Shown here: positions 1 to 7,480 of the stretch, in pieces | Layout of the letters: each line of letters starts with the position of its first letter | Position numbering within the stretch: the stretch's first letter is position 1 | Source of the DNA: DATLED01 sp963750255 | GTDB taxonomy: Bacteria > Actinomycetota > Acidimicrobiia > Acidimicrobiales > CADCTF01 | Assembly: GCA_963750255.1 (NCBI GenBank) | Contig: CAVVPZ010000009.1 | Span: forward strand, 62,001 to 126,000 | Length of the DNA: 64,000 nt | Reading direction: 5' to 3' | The notes under the pieces: model-generated | The model's input: only the letters and a program-made list of their open reading frames with translations | What the model was told of the DNA's origin: nothing | Database searches by the model: none | Made by a program: the position numbers and the translations under genes

Positions 1-1
1 G

Positions 2-328
2 CGTCTGCCCTTCGCCGTGCTCCGCACCCCGGGCGTGACCCGCTGGGTCGAGGGTCCGATCGCCAGGCTGGCGATGGGGGTGCGCACCTACGGGGTCAGC
101 CCCACCGGAGTGCGGGAGTGGTATCGCGCCGACGAATACCGCCCCGTGGTGACGGGCTCGGCGTCGGTGGGCGGCGCGGACTTGGGGCCGCTCTCTGACT
201 TCGATCGCCCGGGCCGGTTCGGCTTCAGCGAACCGCCTCGCCGGCCGTCGATCGTCGTCGTGCGTCCCCGGCTCGTTGACCCGACCGGGCGCCTGGACCG
301 CCTTTTCGAGCGGATGGGTCCGGGGTAG
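2..328 (+). CDS. 3' end of an unidentified protein (truncated by window edge)
   Basis: The frame is open from the first complete codon to the TAG at 326-328, giving about 108 C-terminal residues. The composition is Arg/Pro/Gly-rich, with no motif or membrane segment I recognise, so no function is assigned. The stop codon lies inside the hexamer TAGGTT that probably serves as the -10 element of the next gene, so the two genes are close but probably have separate promoters. The true start is outside the window. Confidence 0.5.
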   Translation, partial: RLPFAVLRTPGVTRWVEGPIARLAMGVRTYGVSPTGVREWYRADEYRPVVTGSASVGGADLGPLSDFDRPGRFGFSEPPRRPSIVVVRPRLVDPTGRLDRLFERMGPG

Positions 329-331
329 GTT
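326..331 (+). promoter_or_regulatory. Putative -10 hexamer of a leaderless promoter (TAGGTT)
   Basis: TAGGTT fits the TANNNT consensus and ends 7 bases before the ATG at 339. No Shine-Dalgarno is seen between them. This spacing puts the predicted transcription start at or next to the A of the start codon. Confidence 0.4.
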
Positions 332-338
332 CGGGCCC

Positions 339-1118
339 ATGTCGACGGCAACGACTGACTGCTTTGCGTGCGGAACGACGGTCGAGGGCGACTCCATCGA
401 GCAATTCGAAGAGGCGTTCCTCGTTCACATTCGGGCCGAGCACCCTGACCTTCCCTATCCCGACAACGCGGTGCGCAACTTCGCTGCCGCCACGCAACGT
501 CTGGTCGAGGCCGCCGACCGGGTGGCCGAGGACTTCGCCGTCGAGATCCATCCCGTCGACGAGTCTCGTCTCGACGACTGGCTCGAGTTCTTCGACCACC
601 GAGGGTTCGCCGGCAACCCCGCCTGGGCCAGTTGCTATTGCCTCGAGCCGATGCTCGAACCCGCTTCGGACGACGACGACGATCCGCGCTGGTACGAGCG
701 ACGGCAGGCCATGATGACCATGCTGGGCTCGGGCGCCGCGTTCGGCTACCTCGCCTACGCCGACGGCGAGGTCGCCGGTTGGGTCAATGCGTCGCTCCGT
801 TCCGATGCCGGCCTCTACCGTCAGGGCGAGGGCGCCGACCCGCCTGATGCCGCGGTCGCAGTCGTCTCGTGTTTCGTCATCGCCCCGCCCTACCGCCGGC
901 ACGGCTTGGCCGCCCGCCTGCTCGATCGGGTCATCGCCGACGCTCCCGGGCGGGGCGCGGGCTTCGTCGAGGCGTACCCGTTCAAGCCCCGGGAGGACGA
1001 TCACACGGTCTCGGCCGACGCCGGCGAGTTCCGTGGCCCTCGCCACCTCTTCGACGAGCGCGGATTTGTCGTCGTCGGCGAACGCGATCGCGACGTCGTC
1101 GTGCGCCTTTCCGTCTGA
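339..1118 (+). CDS. GNAT-family N-acetyltransferase with N-terminal C2H2-like finger
   Basis: A 259-residue protein. The last 150 or so residues have GNAT features: a strand ending in SCFVIAPPYRRHGLA, which is the acetyl-CoA pyrophosphate-binding Q/RxxGxA region (here RRHGLA), followed by an amphipathic helix and a C-terminal YPFKP segment. The first 40 residues contain C8, C11, H30 and H35 (CX2C-X18-HX4H), a plausible small zinc-binding module that is unusual in this family. The substrate cannot be predicted. The ATG at 339 is preferred over the in-frame start at 276, because 276 lies inside the preceding gene and a -10-like hexamer sits just before 339. Confidence 0.8.
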   Translation: MSTATTDCFACGTTVEGDSIEQFEEAFLVHIRAEHPDLPYPDNAVRNFAAATQRLVEAADRVAEDFAVEIHPVDESRLDDWLEFFDHRGFAGNPAWASCYCLEPMLEPASDDDDDPRWYERRQAMMTMLGSGAAFGYLAYADGEVAGWVNASLRSDAGLYRQGEGADPPDAAVAVVSCFVIAPPYRRHGLAARLLDRVIADAPGRGAGFVEAYPFKPREDDHTVSADAGEFRGPRHLFDERGFVVVGERDRDVVVRLSV

Positions 1119-1131
1119 CGCTCGACCGGCG

Positions 1132-1137
1132 TACCGT
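1132..1137 (+). promoter_or_regulatory. Putative -10 hexamer of a leaderless promoter (TACCGT)
   Basis: TACCGT lies 6 bases before the ATG at 1144, in the 25-base gap after the GNAT gene. No ribosome binding site is visible. Confidence 0.4.
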
Positions 1138-1143
1138 TGCCGG

Positions 1144-1614
1144 ATGGCCGGCGAATCGATCGAACGCACACGGGTGCTGTCGGCGCTACCCGCCGAGGTG
1201 TGGGCCGTGCTGGGCGACGTGCGTCGTATGGCCGAATGGTCGGAGGAACTCGACGGGGTCGACCTTCTGACGGGCGACGGACGATCGATCGGTAGTCGCT
1301 TCCGGGGCAACAACCGCGATCAGACCCGCACCTGGGCGATGACCTGCGTGGTCGACCGGTACGACGAGGGTCAGGCGCTCGAGTTCCACACCGAGGACGC
1401 CAAGGGGCAGACCCGCACTCGGTGGTGGTATCGGTGCGTGCGCGACGGATCGGGCACGGCCGTGACCGAAGGATTCGAGCGAGTAGCCAAGCTGTCGCGG
1501 CTCCGAGCCTTCGCAGAGAAGAAGGTGGTCGGCGATCGGACCGAGCACAACGCCCGCAACATCGACGAGAGCCTTCGGCGCCTCGCAGAGGTGGTTCAGG
1601 CGAGGGAGAAGTAG
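1144..1614 (+). CDS. SRPBCC family protein (polyketide cyclase/START-like fold)
   Basis: A 156-residue single-domain protein. It opens with the SRPBCC pattern of a first strand followed by PAEVWAVLGDVRRMAEWSEE (a VW-x4-D-x3-M-x2-W core) and ends in a long C-terminal helix with conserved Arg/Asn (HNARNIDESLRRL). The fold binds hydrophobic ligands; the ligand and reaction are unknown. The start ATG is 26 bases after the GNAT stop. The last 19 bases overlap the 3' end of the opposite-strand GyrI-like gene, a convergent arrangement. Confidence 0.8.
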   Translation: MAGESIERTRVLSALPAEVWAVLGDVRRMAEWSEELDGVDLLTGDGRSIGSRFRGNNRDQTRTWAMTCVVDRYDEGQALEFHTEDAKGQTRTRWWYRCVRDGSGTAVTEGFERVAKLSRLRAFAEKKVVGDRTEHNARNIDESLRRLAEVVQAREK

Positions 1615-2060
1615 ACCTCGGTCTCGACGGCGGCGGGGTCGTCGTGCCAGTCGCCGTAGATCTCCCACGAGCGGCGACCGGTGGCGACCCCCTCGGCCGC
1701 GCACCAGGACGCGAGAGCGCTGTAGCTCTCGCCCAGGCGGTCGTAGGGGCCATGGTGAACGATGCGGGCGACCTCACATCCGGCCACGGTCACGCAGCGG
1801 ATGTCGTCGGGCGCGGCGTCGTCGTCGAAGGGGCGGTCGACCTGCACGCCGATCCAGACATCGGCGCCTGCTTCGCTGTGAGGGTCACCGTCGTAGATGA
1901 CCACGTTGTGGCCGGTGCCGCGGTCGGAAGCACGGAGGTACGGCCACACCTTGTCGAGGCTGGACCGAATGGCGTCGGCGAGCTGCCCCCGGCTGACGTG
2001 CACGGCGATGGCGGCGATCGGAAACGCGGCTGCGTCCGTGATTTCAGGTCCGTCTCCCAC
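1596..2060 (-). CDS. GyrI-like / effector-binding domain protein
   Basis: A 154-residue protein that is a free-standing GyrI-like (AraC effector-binding) domain. It has an N-terminal AAAFPIAAIAVHVSRGQL strand-helix, a central YDGDP segment, and a late motif ARIVHHGPYDRLGESYSAL, where HxGPYxxL is typical of the family. The C-terminal WEIYGDWHDDPAAVETEVYF is the usual terminal strand pair. Such proteins bind small cationic or hydrophobic molecules; no DNA-binding domain is present here. The start is GTG at 2060, with CAGACT 8 bases upstream as a possible leaderless -10. Confidence 0.75.
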   Translation of the reverse strand: MGDGPEITDAAAFPIAAIAVHVSRGQLADAIRSSLDKVWPYLRASDRGTGHNVVIYDGDPHSEAGADVWIGVQVDRPFDDDAAPDDIRCVTVAGCEVARIVHHGPYDRLGESYSALASWCAAEGVATGRRSWEIYGDWHDDPAAVETEVYFSLA

Positions 2061-2179
2061 GAGCGGGGAGTCTGCACCTCGGGCGCGCGGCGGTCAACCG
2101 GGTCGTCGCGGTGGCCGATGCGGTCGTCCAACGTCGTTGTTGCGGCTTTGGCGGCGGCCGGAACGGCCACCGCAACGCA

Positions 2180-3001
2180 TCAGCCGAGGGTGACGTCGAG
2201 GGCGAGGGTGAGGCAGCGGCACGCGCCGCCAGCCTTTTGGAACTCGCTGACGTCGACGACGACGACGTCGAATCCCCACGATTCCAGCTGCCGGCCGACT
2301 GGCGGTGGGCACGACGGCATGACGACGGTGGTGCCCACCACGACGGAGTTGGCCACGAACGCGAGCGCGGCGTCGTCGTCGAGCACGAGCGGCTGGGGGA
2401 CGAGGGCCTCCATGACCTTCAGGCCGTAACGATCCCACCCCAGCGGAGCGACGATGGCCCGCTGGTCGTCGAGCGGGCAGAAGGTGATGTCGAGGTGGTA
2501 CAGCCGGGGATCGACGAGCTCGACGGAGCGGACGGCGACCCCGGTGAGTTCCGACAGGTAGGCGTGAGAGGCGGCGTCGGAACGCATTCGGTACCCCGAC
2601 ACCAGGACGGGCCCGAACGGCAGGGCGTCGCCTGCGCCTTCGTGCGATACGCCGAGTGGAAGTTCATCGACAGTGAACCCAGCCTGCTCGGCCCAAGCGA
2701 TGTCATACGGCGTTTCGACCTGACGCTCGGGGTGCCGGAAACGTGACGGGACGAACTGGGTGCCGTTCACGATCCCGGCGTTGGCCGTGAAGACGAGGTC
2801 GGGCAACCCCTCCACGGGAGGTTGGATGTCGATGGTGGCGCCGGCCTCCTCGAGCGTCGCCCGCAGGATCGTCCACTGCGCCGCGGCGCGGTCACGGTCG
2901 ACGGGGATCTCGGTGCTCATCCACGAGTTGATCTCGTACAGCACGCCGAAGTGCTCGGGTGGGCACATCAGGAACCGACGTCCCCACGTCAACTCGGACA
3001 T
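2180..3001 (-). CDS. Pentein-fold arginine dihydrolase / dimethylargininase-type hydrolase
   Basis: A 273-residue guanidino-group-modifying enzyme (amidinotransferase/DDAH superfamily). Visible motifs are FLMCPPEHFGVLYEINSWM near the N-terminus, LPDLVFTANAG (substrate-binding Asp and Asn), YHLDITFCPL (catalytic His) and C-terminal GGACRCLT carrying the nucleophilic Cys. The YEINSWM, TANAG and GGACRCLT blocks resemble the N-terminal domain of cyanobacterial ArgZ/AgrE, which converts arginine to ornithine, CO2 and two ammonia. A dimethylargininase activity (dimethylarginine to citrulline) remains possible. It starts 7 bases after the LOR/SDH gene and is probably co-transcribed with it; the pair matches the two halves of ArgZ/AgrE. 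Confidence 0.82.
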   Translation of the reverse strand: MSELTWGRRFLMCPPEHFGVLYEINSWMSTEIPVDRDRAAAQWTILRATLEEAGATIDIQPPVEGLPDLVFTANAGIVNGTQFVPSRFRHPERQVETPYDIAWAEQAGFTVDELPLGVSHEGAGDALPFGPVLVSGYRMRSDAASHAYLSELTGVAVRSVELVDPRLYHLDITFCPLDDQRAIVAPLGWDRYGLKVMEALVPQPLVLDDDAALAFVANSVVVGTTVVMPSCPPPVGRQLESWGFDVVVVDVSEFQKAGGACRCLTLALDVTLG

Positions 3002-3008
3002 GGGGACG

Positions 3009-4220
3009 TCAGACCCCGAGTTGGTCAGCCAGCATGGCCACGAACAGGCCGACGTCGGTGACGATGCCGAGCGCTTGGTGGCTGCCGCGGTCGGCCAACT
3101 TGGTCACGACCGACTGGTTGATGTCGACACAGAAGGTCTCGACGCCCGAAGGCAACACATTGCCGGTGGCGATGGCGTGCAAGGTCGAGGCAAGCATCAG
3201 CGCCACGGTCACACCCGGTACGAGGTAGCGCATGGCGTCGGCGGCCTCGACGACATCGGTGTACACGTCGGGCAGAGGTCCGTCGTCGCGGAGCGAGCCT
3301 GCCAGCACGAAGGGCACGTCGCGCCGAATGCATTCGTACATGACGCCACCGTCGACGTATCCCGCGTTGACTGCCGCGCTGATCGAGCCGTAACGGCGGA
3401 TCTCGTTGATGACCCGGAGATGGTTCGCGTGTCCGCCCTCGGCCGGCGTGCCCTCACTGACCGACACCCCCAACGACGTGCCCATGATGTTGGACTCCAT
3501 GTCGTGGGTGGCGAACCCGTTGCCGGAGAACAGCACGTCGATCCAGCCCTCGCGCACGAGGCGGGCGAGCGGTGAACTGGCGCCGGTATGCACCACGGCG
3601 GGCCCGCACACGGCGAGAACTTTGCCGCCGGCTTCACGGGCGGAACGGATCCGATCGGCGACCCGGGCCACCAGCACCGACTTGGGCTTCTCCGACGAGG
3701 CGTCGGAGGTCATGAACTCGAAGGAGGCCGCGCCCCGGGCCCGGTCGGGGGCGGACACCCGCACGCCTTCGAAACCCACGACCACGGCGTCGCCGACGCG
3801 CACGCGATGCATGGGCACTGCACGCGCCTGACCTCGGCCGATGACGAGAGCGCAGTCCATCTCGGGTTGGGCCACCTCGAGCCAGTGACCGTTGACTCGC
3901 ACACGGGTGGGTAGGTTGGTGGTCGAGTAGAAGCCGGGCGGCAGGACCCCGTCGCGATCAGCGGGCACGATCTCGGCGTCGGTCGTCGACACGGGGTTGG
4001 CTCCCTGGATCTGCAACTCGACGAGCAACCGAGCCATGGCGTTTTCGTCGGCGGTTGTGACTTCGAGGCGGGCGTGGCTCGGATCGACGTTGGTCGTGCC
4101 GATGTCGACCTCGACCAGTCGATAGGTGGCGCCGGCGGCAAGCACGACGTCCATGACCTTGGCCAGGAGCAGCGAGTCGATGATGTGTCCCTCGAGATCG
4201 ACGACCTCGGTGACAGCCAT
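3009..4220 (-). CDS. LOR/SDH-domain protein, probable archaeal-type ornithine cyclodeaminase (TIGR00300 family)
   Basis: A 403-residue protein matching the LOR/SDH bifunctional-enzyme conserved domain family. It starts MAVTEVVDLEGHIIDSLLL, has the TTADENAMARLL and GFYSTTNLPT blocks near residues 65-110, the AVCGPAVVHTG nucleotide-binding-like segment, then LFSGNGFATHDMESNIMG and the C-terminal ETFCVDINQSVVTKLADRG block. This domain forms the C-terminal half of cyanobacterial ArgZ/AgrE and the archaeal ornithine cyclodeaminase (ornithine to proline plus ammonia, NAD-dependent). The assignment is by motif; activity is inferred. The ATG at 4220 is 2 bases after the upstream permease stop. A much longer in-frame ORF reaching 7034 is a GC artefact. 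Confidence 0.8.
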   Translation of the reverse strand: MAVTEVVDLEGHIIDSLLLAKVMDVVLAAGATYRLVEVDIGTTNVDPSHARLEVTTADENAMARLLVELQIQGANPVSTTDAEIVPADRDGVLPPGFYSTTNLPTRVRVNGHWLEVAQPEMDCALVIGRGQARAVPMHRVRVGDAVVVGFEGVRVSAPDRARGAASFEFMTSDASSEKPKSVLVARVADRIRSAREAGGKVLAVCGPAVVHTGASSPLARLVREGWIDVLFSGNGFATHDMESNIMGTSLGVSVSEGTPAEGGHANHLRVINEIRRYGSISAAVNAGYVDGGVMYECIRRDVPFVLAGSLRDDGPLPDVYTDVVEAADAMRYLVPGVTVALMLASTLHAIATGNVLPSGVETFCVDINQSVVTKLADRGSHQALGIVTDVGLFVAMLADQLGV

Positions 4221-4222
4221 GG

Positions 4223-5344
4223 TCAGGCCGGCTCCGATGAGGTCAAGGGGGTCTCGTCGGCGCCGACGGTGGGCTCGAGCTTGAGGCGGCCAGCGCCCTC
4301 GTCGTAGAGGTTGCGCACCAGCACCTGCAGGATGCCGGCGGCCGGGATGGCCAGAAGCGCGCCGAGAAAGCCGAACAGTTCGACGCCGACGAGCACGCTG
4401 ACCAAGACGGCCAACGGGTTGAGCGACACCGTGCGGCTCATGATCGTGGTCTGGAGCACGTGGTTTTCGAACTGTTGGTAGACGATGTAGAAGATCAGGG
4501 CCGCAATCCCCTTGCCCGGCGAGGCGAGGAAGGCGACGCCGACGGTGGGGATGGCGCCGAGGGTGGCGCCGACGAGCGGGATGAGATCGGCGAAGGCGAC
4601 CCACAGGCCGAGGACACCGGCGAACGGGACGCCGGCGATCGTGAGGAAGAGGAAGGTCGACAGGCCGGCGACCACGCTGATGGCGAGGTTGCCGGCCATG
4701 TAGCCGGTGACTGCCTTCGCGCAGTCCGCGGCCACCGCCCGGGCCCGCTGGCGGTAACGCTCGTCGACGATGGCGAGGGTCGCGGCCGTCAGTTTGGGGC
4801 CCTCGAGCACCATCATGAACGTGAGGACGAAGATGGTGACGAAGGCGAAGACACCGCTGGCCACGCTGCGGGCGACCTCGAGCGCGGGGGCGCCAGCGCT
4901 CCGGAGGCTGTCTTGCCAACGCTGCTGATTGTCGGCGATGTATTGGTCGATGTTGTAGCGCTGCACCAGGTGGCCGACCGGGCCCCGCCCCTGGCGCGCT
5001 TCCTCGACGAACTGCGGGAGGTCGTCGATGAAGCCGTTTACCTCTCGCACGATGGGCTGGATGAACAGCGCCAGCATCCCCGAGAGCAGCGAGAGGCCGA
5101 GGAGGAAGACGACGATCGTGGCCAAGGAACGGCGCAGGCCCTTGCGCTCGAGGAAGTCGACGGCGGGGGTCAGGACCACGGCGAAGAATCCGGCCACGAT
5201 CAGGAGTCCGATGATGTGGGTGAGTCGCTGCAGGATGACGAGGCCGAGCAACGTCGCCAGTACCAACGCGATGGTGGCGAGGATCGTGCGTACCGGCACC
5301 GGTCGCCGCTCGCTCTGGAGCAAGGGCCCGTCGGAGATCGCCAT
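4223..5344 (-). CDS. AI-2E family transporter (PerM-like permease)
   Basis: A 373-residue polytopic membrane protein with about 7-8 hydrophobic segments. A large soluble stretch between the second and third membrane blocks (EVNGFIDDLPQFVEEARQG) is typical of the AI-2E family, followed by the conserved late region LGAIPTVGVAFLASPGKG and YIVYQQFENHVLQ. Members range from autoinducer exporters to ion/proton antiporters, so the substrate is open. The ATG at 5344 is chosen over the GTG at 5353 because TACGGT (5352-5357, minus strand) ends 7 bases before it. It is the first gene of the unit with the ornithine cyclodeaminase-like and arginine hydrolase genes, with 2- and 7-base gaps. Confidence 0.82.
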   Translation of the reverse strand: MAISDGPLLQSERRPVPVRTILATIALVLATLLGLVILQRLTHIIGLLIVAGFFAVVLTPAVDFLERKGLRRSLATIVVFLLGLSLLSGMLALFIQPIVREVNGFIDDLPQFVEEARQGRGPVGHLVQRYNIDQYIADNQQRWQDSLRSAGAPALEVARSVASGVFAFVTIFVLTFMMVLEGPKLTAATLAIVDERYRQRARAVAADCAKAVTGYMAGNLAISVVAGLSTFLFLTIAGVPFAGVLGLWVAFADLIPLVGATLGAIPTVGVAFLASPGKGIAALIFYIVYQQFENHVLQTTIMSRTVSLNPLAVLVSVLVGVELFGFLGALLAIPAAGILQVLVRNLYDEGAGRLKLEPTVGADETPLTSSEPA

Positions 5345-5351
5345 CAGCCCC

Positions 5352-5399
5352 ACCGTACCCCTGTCGGCTTCGTTCCGACCGGGACCCGGCGGCTAGCCT
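5352..5399. promoter_or_regulatory. Divergent promoter pair between AI-2E permease and Nfu-N gene
   Basis: On the minus strand TACGGT (5357 to 5352) ends 7 bases before the ATG at 5344. On the plus strand TAGCCT (5394-5399) ends 9 bases before the ATG at 5409. Both fit leaderless TANNNT promoters. Their 36-base separation means two RNA polymerases could hinder each other. Confidence 0.4.
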
Positions 5400-5408
5400 G
5401 ATCACGCC

Positions 5409-5720
5409 ATGGGCCAGCCGATCTCCGTCGTCCTCAAGCCGTCCTCCAGCCCCGACACGGTCCGGTTCGAGACCAATCGGACGCTCACGGGGACCGGGCA
5501 CGAGCGCTACACCTCGGCCGTCGAGGTCTCCGGCGAGCGCCCGCCCGACGAACTCGCTCGACGATTGTTCGCCGCAGGCGGCGTCCGGACGGTGCACATC
5601 CATTCCAACATGGTGTCGGTCGGGCTCGAGTCCGGGGCCAAGGCCGACGGGTTCGACGACATCATCCGCGAGCTCTACACGCACTACCGCCCGGGCGTGA
5701 CCCCCTCCTTCGGCGAGTAG
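5409..5720 (+). CDS. NifU/Nfu N-terminal domain protein
   Basis: A 103-residue protein consisting only of the Nfu N-terminal domain: ISVVLKPSSSPDTVRFETNR, the AxxLFAAGGVRTVHIHSNMVSV core and an acidic C-terminal helix. In eukaryotic and bacterial Nfu1 this domain precedes the CXXC iron-sulfur scaffold domain. There is no Cys-containing scaffold part here, so it cannot itself hold a cluster and may be an accessory or partner-binding protein. It lies 36 bases upstream of the glutamate dehydrogenase, in the same direction. Confidence 0.8.
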   Translation: MGQPISVVLKPSSSPDTVRFETNRTLTGTGHERYTSAVEVSGERPPDELARRLFAAGGVRTVHIHSNMVSVGLESGAKADGFDDIIRELYTHYRPGVTPSFGE

Positions 5721-5756
5721 GTCGAGCCCCTGCCATCGGACCCGTGGTCGGCGATC

Positions 5757-6974
5757 GTGGAGCGGCTCGACGATGCGGCCGCTCTCACGGGCATCGACCC
5801 TGATGTCCATCGCCTGCTCCGAGCGCCTCGCCGGGTGCTCGAGGTCTCGGTACCCGTCCGAATGGATGACGGCAGCGTCGAGATCTTCACCGGGTGGCGG
5901 GTACACCACGACACGACACGGGGTCCGGCCAAGGGCGGCATCCGCTTCCATCCCGAGGTCGATGCTCGCGAGGTGACGGCGCTGGCAGCCGGCATGACGC
6001 TGAAGACCGCCGTGCTCAACCTCCCCTTCGGCGGGGCCAAAGGTGGCGTGCGTTGCGATCCGGGGTCGCTCTCGCTCGGCGAACTCGAGCGGCTGACCCG
6101 TCGCTACACCTACGAGATCTCGCCGATCCTCGGCCCCGACAAGGACATTCCTGCACCTGATGTCAACACCGACGGACGGGTGATGGCCTGGCTGTACGAC
6201 ACCTTGTCGATGACTGCGGGAGTCGACATGCCGGCCTCGGTGACCGGTAAGCCGTTGGCCGTCGGCGGCACCCGCGGCCACGCCGGGGCCACCTCGACCG
6301 GCGTGCTCGTGACGGCGCGGGCCGCGTTTTCGGCACTCGACTTGCCTTTCGTGGGTGGCCGAGCGGTGATCCAGGGTTTCGGCAAGGTGGGCGGCCCGCT
6401 CGCCTTCCTCCTCGCCTCGGCCGGTATGCGGGTGGTGGCCGTGAGCGACGTCCGCGGCGCCGTCCACAACCCGGGCGGTCTCGATCCCGGGGACCTGGGC
6501 GATCATGTTGCTCGCACCGGGTCGGTGGCCGGCTTCGAGGGAGGCGACGAGATCGACCCGGACGACTTGTGGTCGGTGCCGAGCGACCTCTGCGTCCCGG
6601 CGGCGCTGGCTGGCGCGATCACGGCCGAGGTTGCAGAGACCCTCGGCGCCAAGGTGGTCGTCGAAGCGGCCAACGGCCCCACCACCCTCGACGCCGACCC
6701 CGTCCTGCACCGACGGGGCGTCGTCGTCGTGCCCGACATCCTCGCCAACGCCGGCGGAGTGACGGCCTCGTATTTCGAGTGGGTGCAGAGTCGTCAAGGA
6801 ATGGCATGGGAAGAGGACGAGGTCGCCCTTCGTCTCCGGCGCAAGATGGACGATGCGTTCACCGAGGTGTGGGCCAAGTCCGAGGCGCTCAGCGTGAGCA
6901 TGCGGCGGGCGGCGTTCGCCGTGGCTGTCGAACGGGTGGCCGACGCCATCGCCGCTCGCGGCCTCTTTCCCTGA
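5757..6974 (+). CDS. Glu/Leu/Phe/Val dehydrogenase (glutamate dehydrogenase-like)
   Basis: A 405-residue amino-acid dehydrogenase that interconverts 2-oxoglutarate plus ammonia (or a branched keto acid) and the amino acid using NAD(P). Family motifs in order: the phosphate/substrate loop TRGPAKGGIRFHPEV, the catalytic-lysine block LPFGGAKGGV, the Asp motif DIPAPDVNTD, the Rossmann IQGFGKVGGPLA and the VVEAANGPTT block. Length is normal. The start is the GTG at 5757, and the reading is intact, unlike the second dehydrogenase at 59034-60281. Its position near the arginine/ornithine-degrading pair suggests a role in using the released ammonia, which is inference. Confidence 0.88.
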   Translation: MERLDDAAALTGIDPDVHRLLRAPRRVLEVSVPVRMDDGSVEIFTGWRVHHDTTRGPAKGGIRFHPEVDAREVTALAAGMTLKTAVLNLPFGGAKGGVRCDPGSLSLGELERLTRRYTYEISPILGPDKDIPAPDVNTDGRVMAWLYDTLSMTAGVDMPASVTGKPLAVGGTRGHAGATSTGVLVTARAAFSALDLPFVGGRAVIQGFGKVGGPLAFLLASAGMRVVAVSDVRGAVHNPGGLDPGDLGDHVARTGSVAGFEGGDEIDPDDLWSVPSDLCVPAALAGAITAEVAETLGAKVVVEAANGPTTLDADPVLHRRGVVVVPDILANAGGVTASYFEWVQSRQGMAWEEDEVALRLRRKMDDAFTEVWAKSEALSVSMRRAAFAVAVERVADAIAARGLFP

Positions 6975-6987
6975 TTGGGAGGGAATC

Positions 6988-7002
6988 TTTAGCCGGGCTA
7001 AA
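6988..7002. promoter_or_regulatory. Perfect inverted repeat, probable MarR-family operator
   Basis: TTTAGCC-G-GGCTAAA has 7-bp perfect arms around one base, 14 bases before the first ATG of the MarR gene. Position and symmetry match autoregulatory operators of MarR-family repressors. It would cover the core promoter or initial transcribed region, so binding should block transcription of the regulator-exporter pair. Confidence 0.65.
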
Positions 7003-7015
7003 CAGTTGGTCAGCC

Positions 7016-7480
7016 ATGATGCCCGCCTCAGCACTCTCCTCCGGATCGCCGGCGGTCGACGTCGATGCCTCGCTGGTCGCCGGTCTCCGTCTCGTCGTGA
7101 TGCGGCTCGGCCGCCGACTGCGACAACAGGCCGAAGGCGACGTGACCGCGTCGATGCTGTCCGCGCTGTCGAGCGTGGCCCGGCTCGGCCCGCTCACCCT
7201 CGGCGACCTCGCCGCCGTCGAGCAGGTCCAGCCGCCTTCGATGACCAAGATCGTGGCCAAGCTCGAAGAGCACGGGCTCGTCTCCCGCCGGCCCGACGAG
7301 CGCGATCGCCGCGTCGTCCAGGTCGAGGTGAGCGATCGCGGCGCCGACTACGTCGAACGCAGCCGGACGCTCAAGAACGTGTTCCTGGCCGAGCGGCTCG
7401 CGCACCTCGATGAGGCCGAGCAGGCCACGCTGGCTGCCGCCCTCCCGCTGCTCGAGCGCCTGGTCGAGGACGAGCGGTGA
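7016..7480 (+). CDS. MarR family transcriptional regulator
   Basis: A 154-residue winged helix-turn-helix protein. It has a dimerisation helix (ASLVAGLRLVVMRLGRRLRQQ), an HTH with recognition helix around PPSMTKIVAKLEEHGLVSRR and the wing motif DERDRRVVQVEVSDRG, the classic MarR D-x-R-D-x-R signature. Two ATGs occur in tandem (7016 and 7019); either could be used. The stop overlaps the downstream MFS start by 4 bases (ATGA), so the two are translationally coupled. With the palindrome at 6988-7002 this is most simply a ligand-responsive, self-repressing regulator of the exporter. The ligand is unknown. Confidence 0.88.
   Translation: MMPASALSSGSPAVDVDASLVAGLRLVVMRLGRRLRQQAEGDVTASMLSALSSVARLGPLTLGDLAAVEQVQPPSMTKIVAKLEEHGLVSRRPDERDRRVVQVEVSDRGADYVERSRTLKNVFLAERLAHLDEAEQATLAAALPLLERLVEDER

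Noticed and set aside
3009..7034. A 1341-residue minus-strand ORF extending upstream of the LOR/SDH gene
   Set aside because: Beyond 4220 it is antisense to the AI-2E, Nfu and dehydrogenase genes, with low-complexity Arg/Gly/His composition typical of GC-rich shadow frames.
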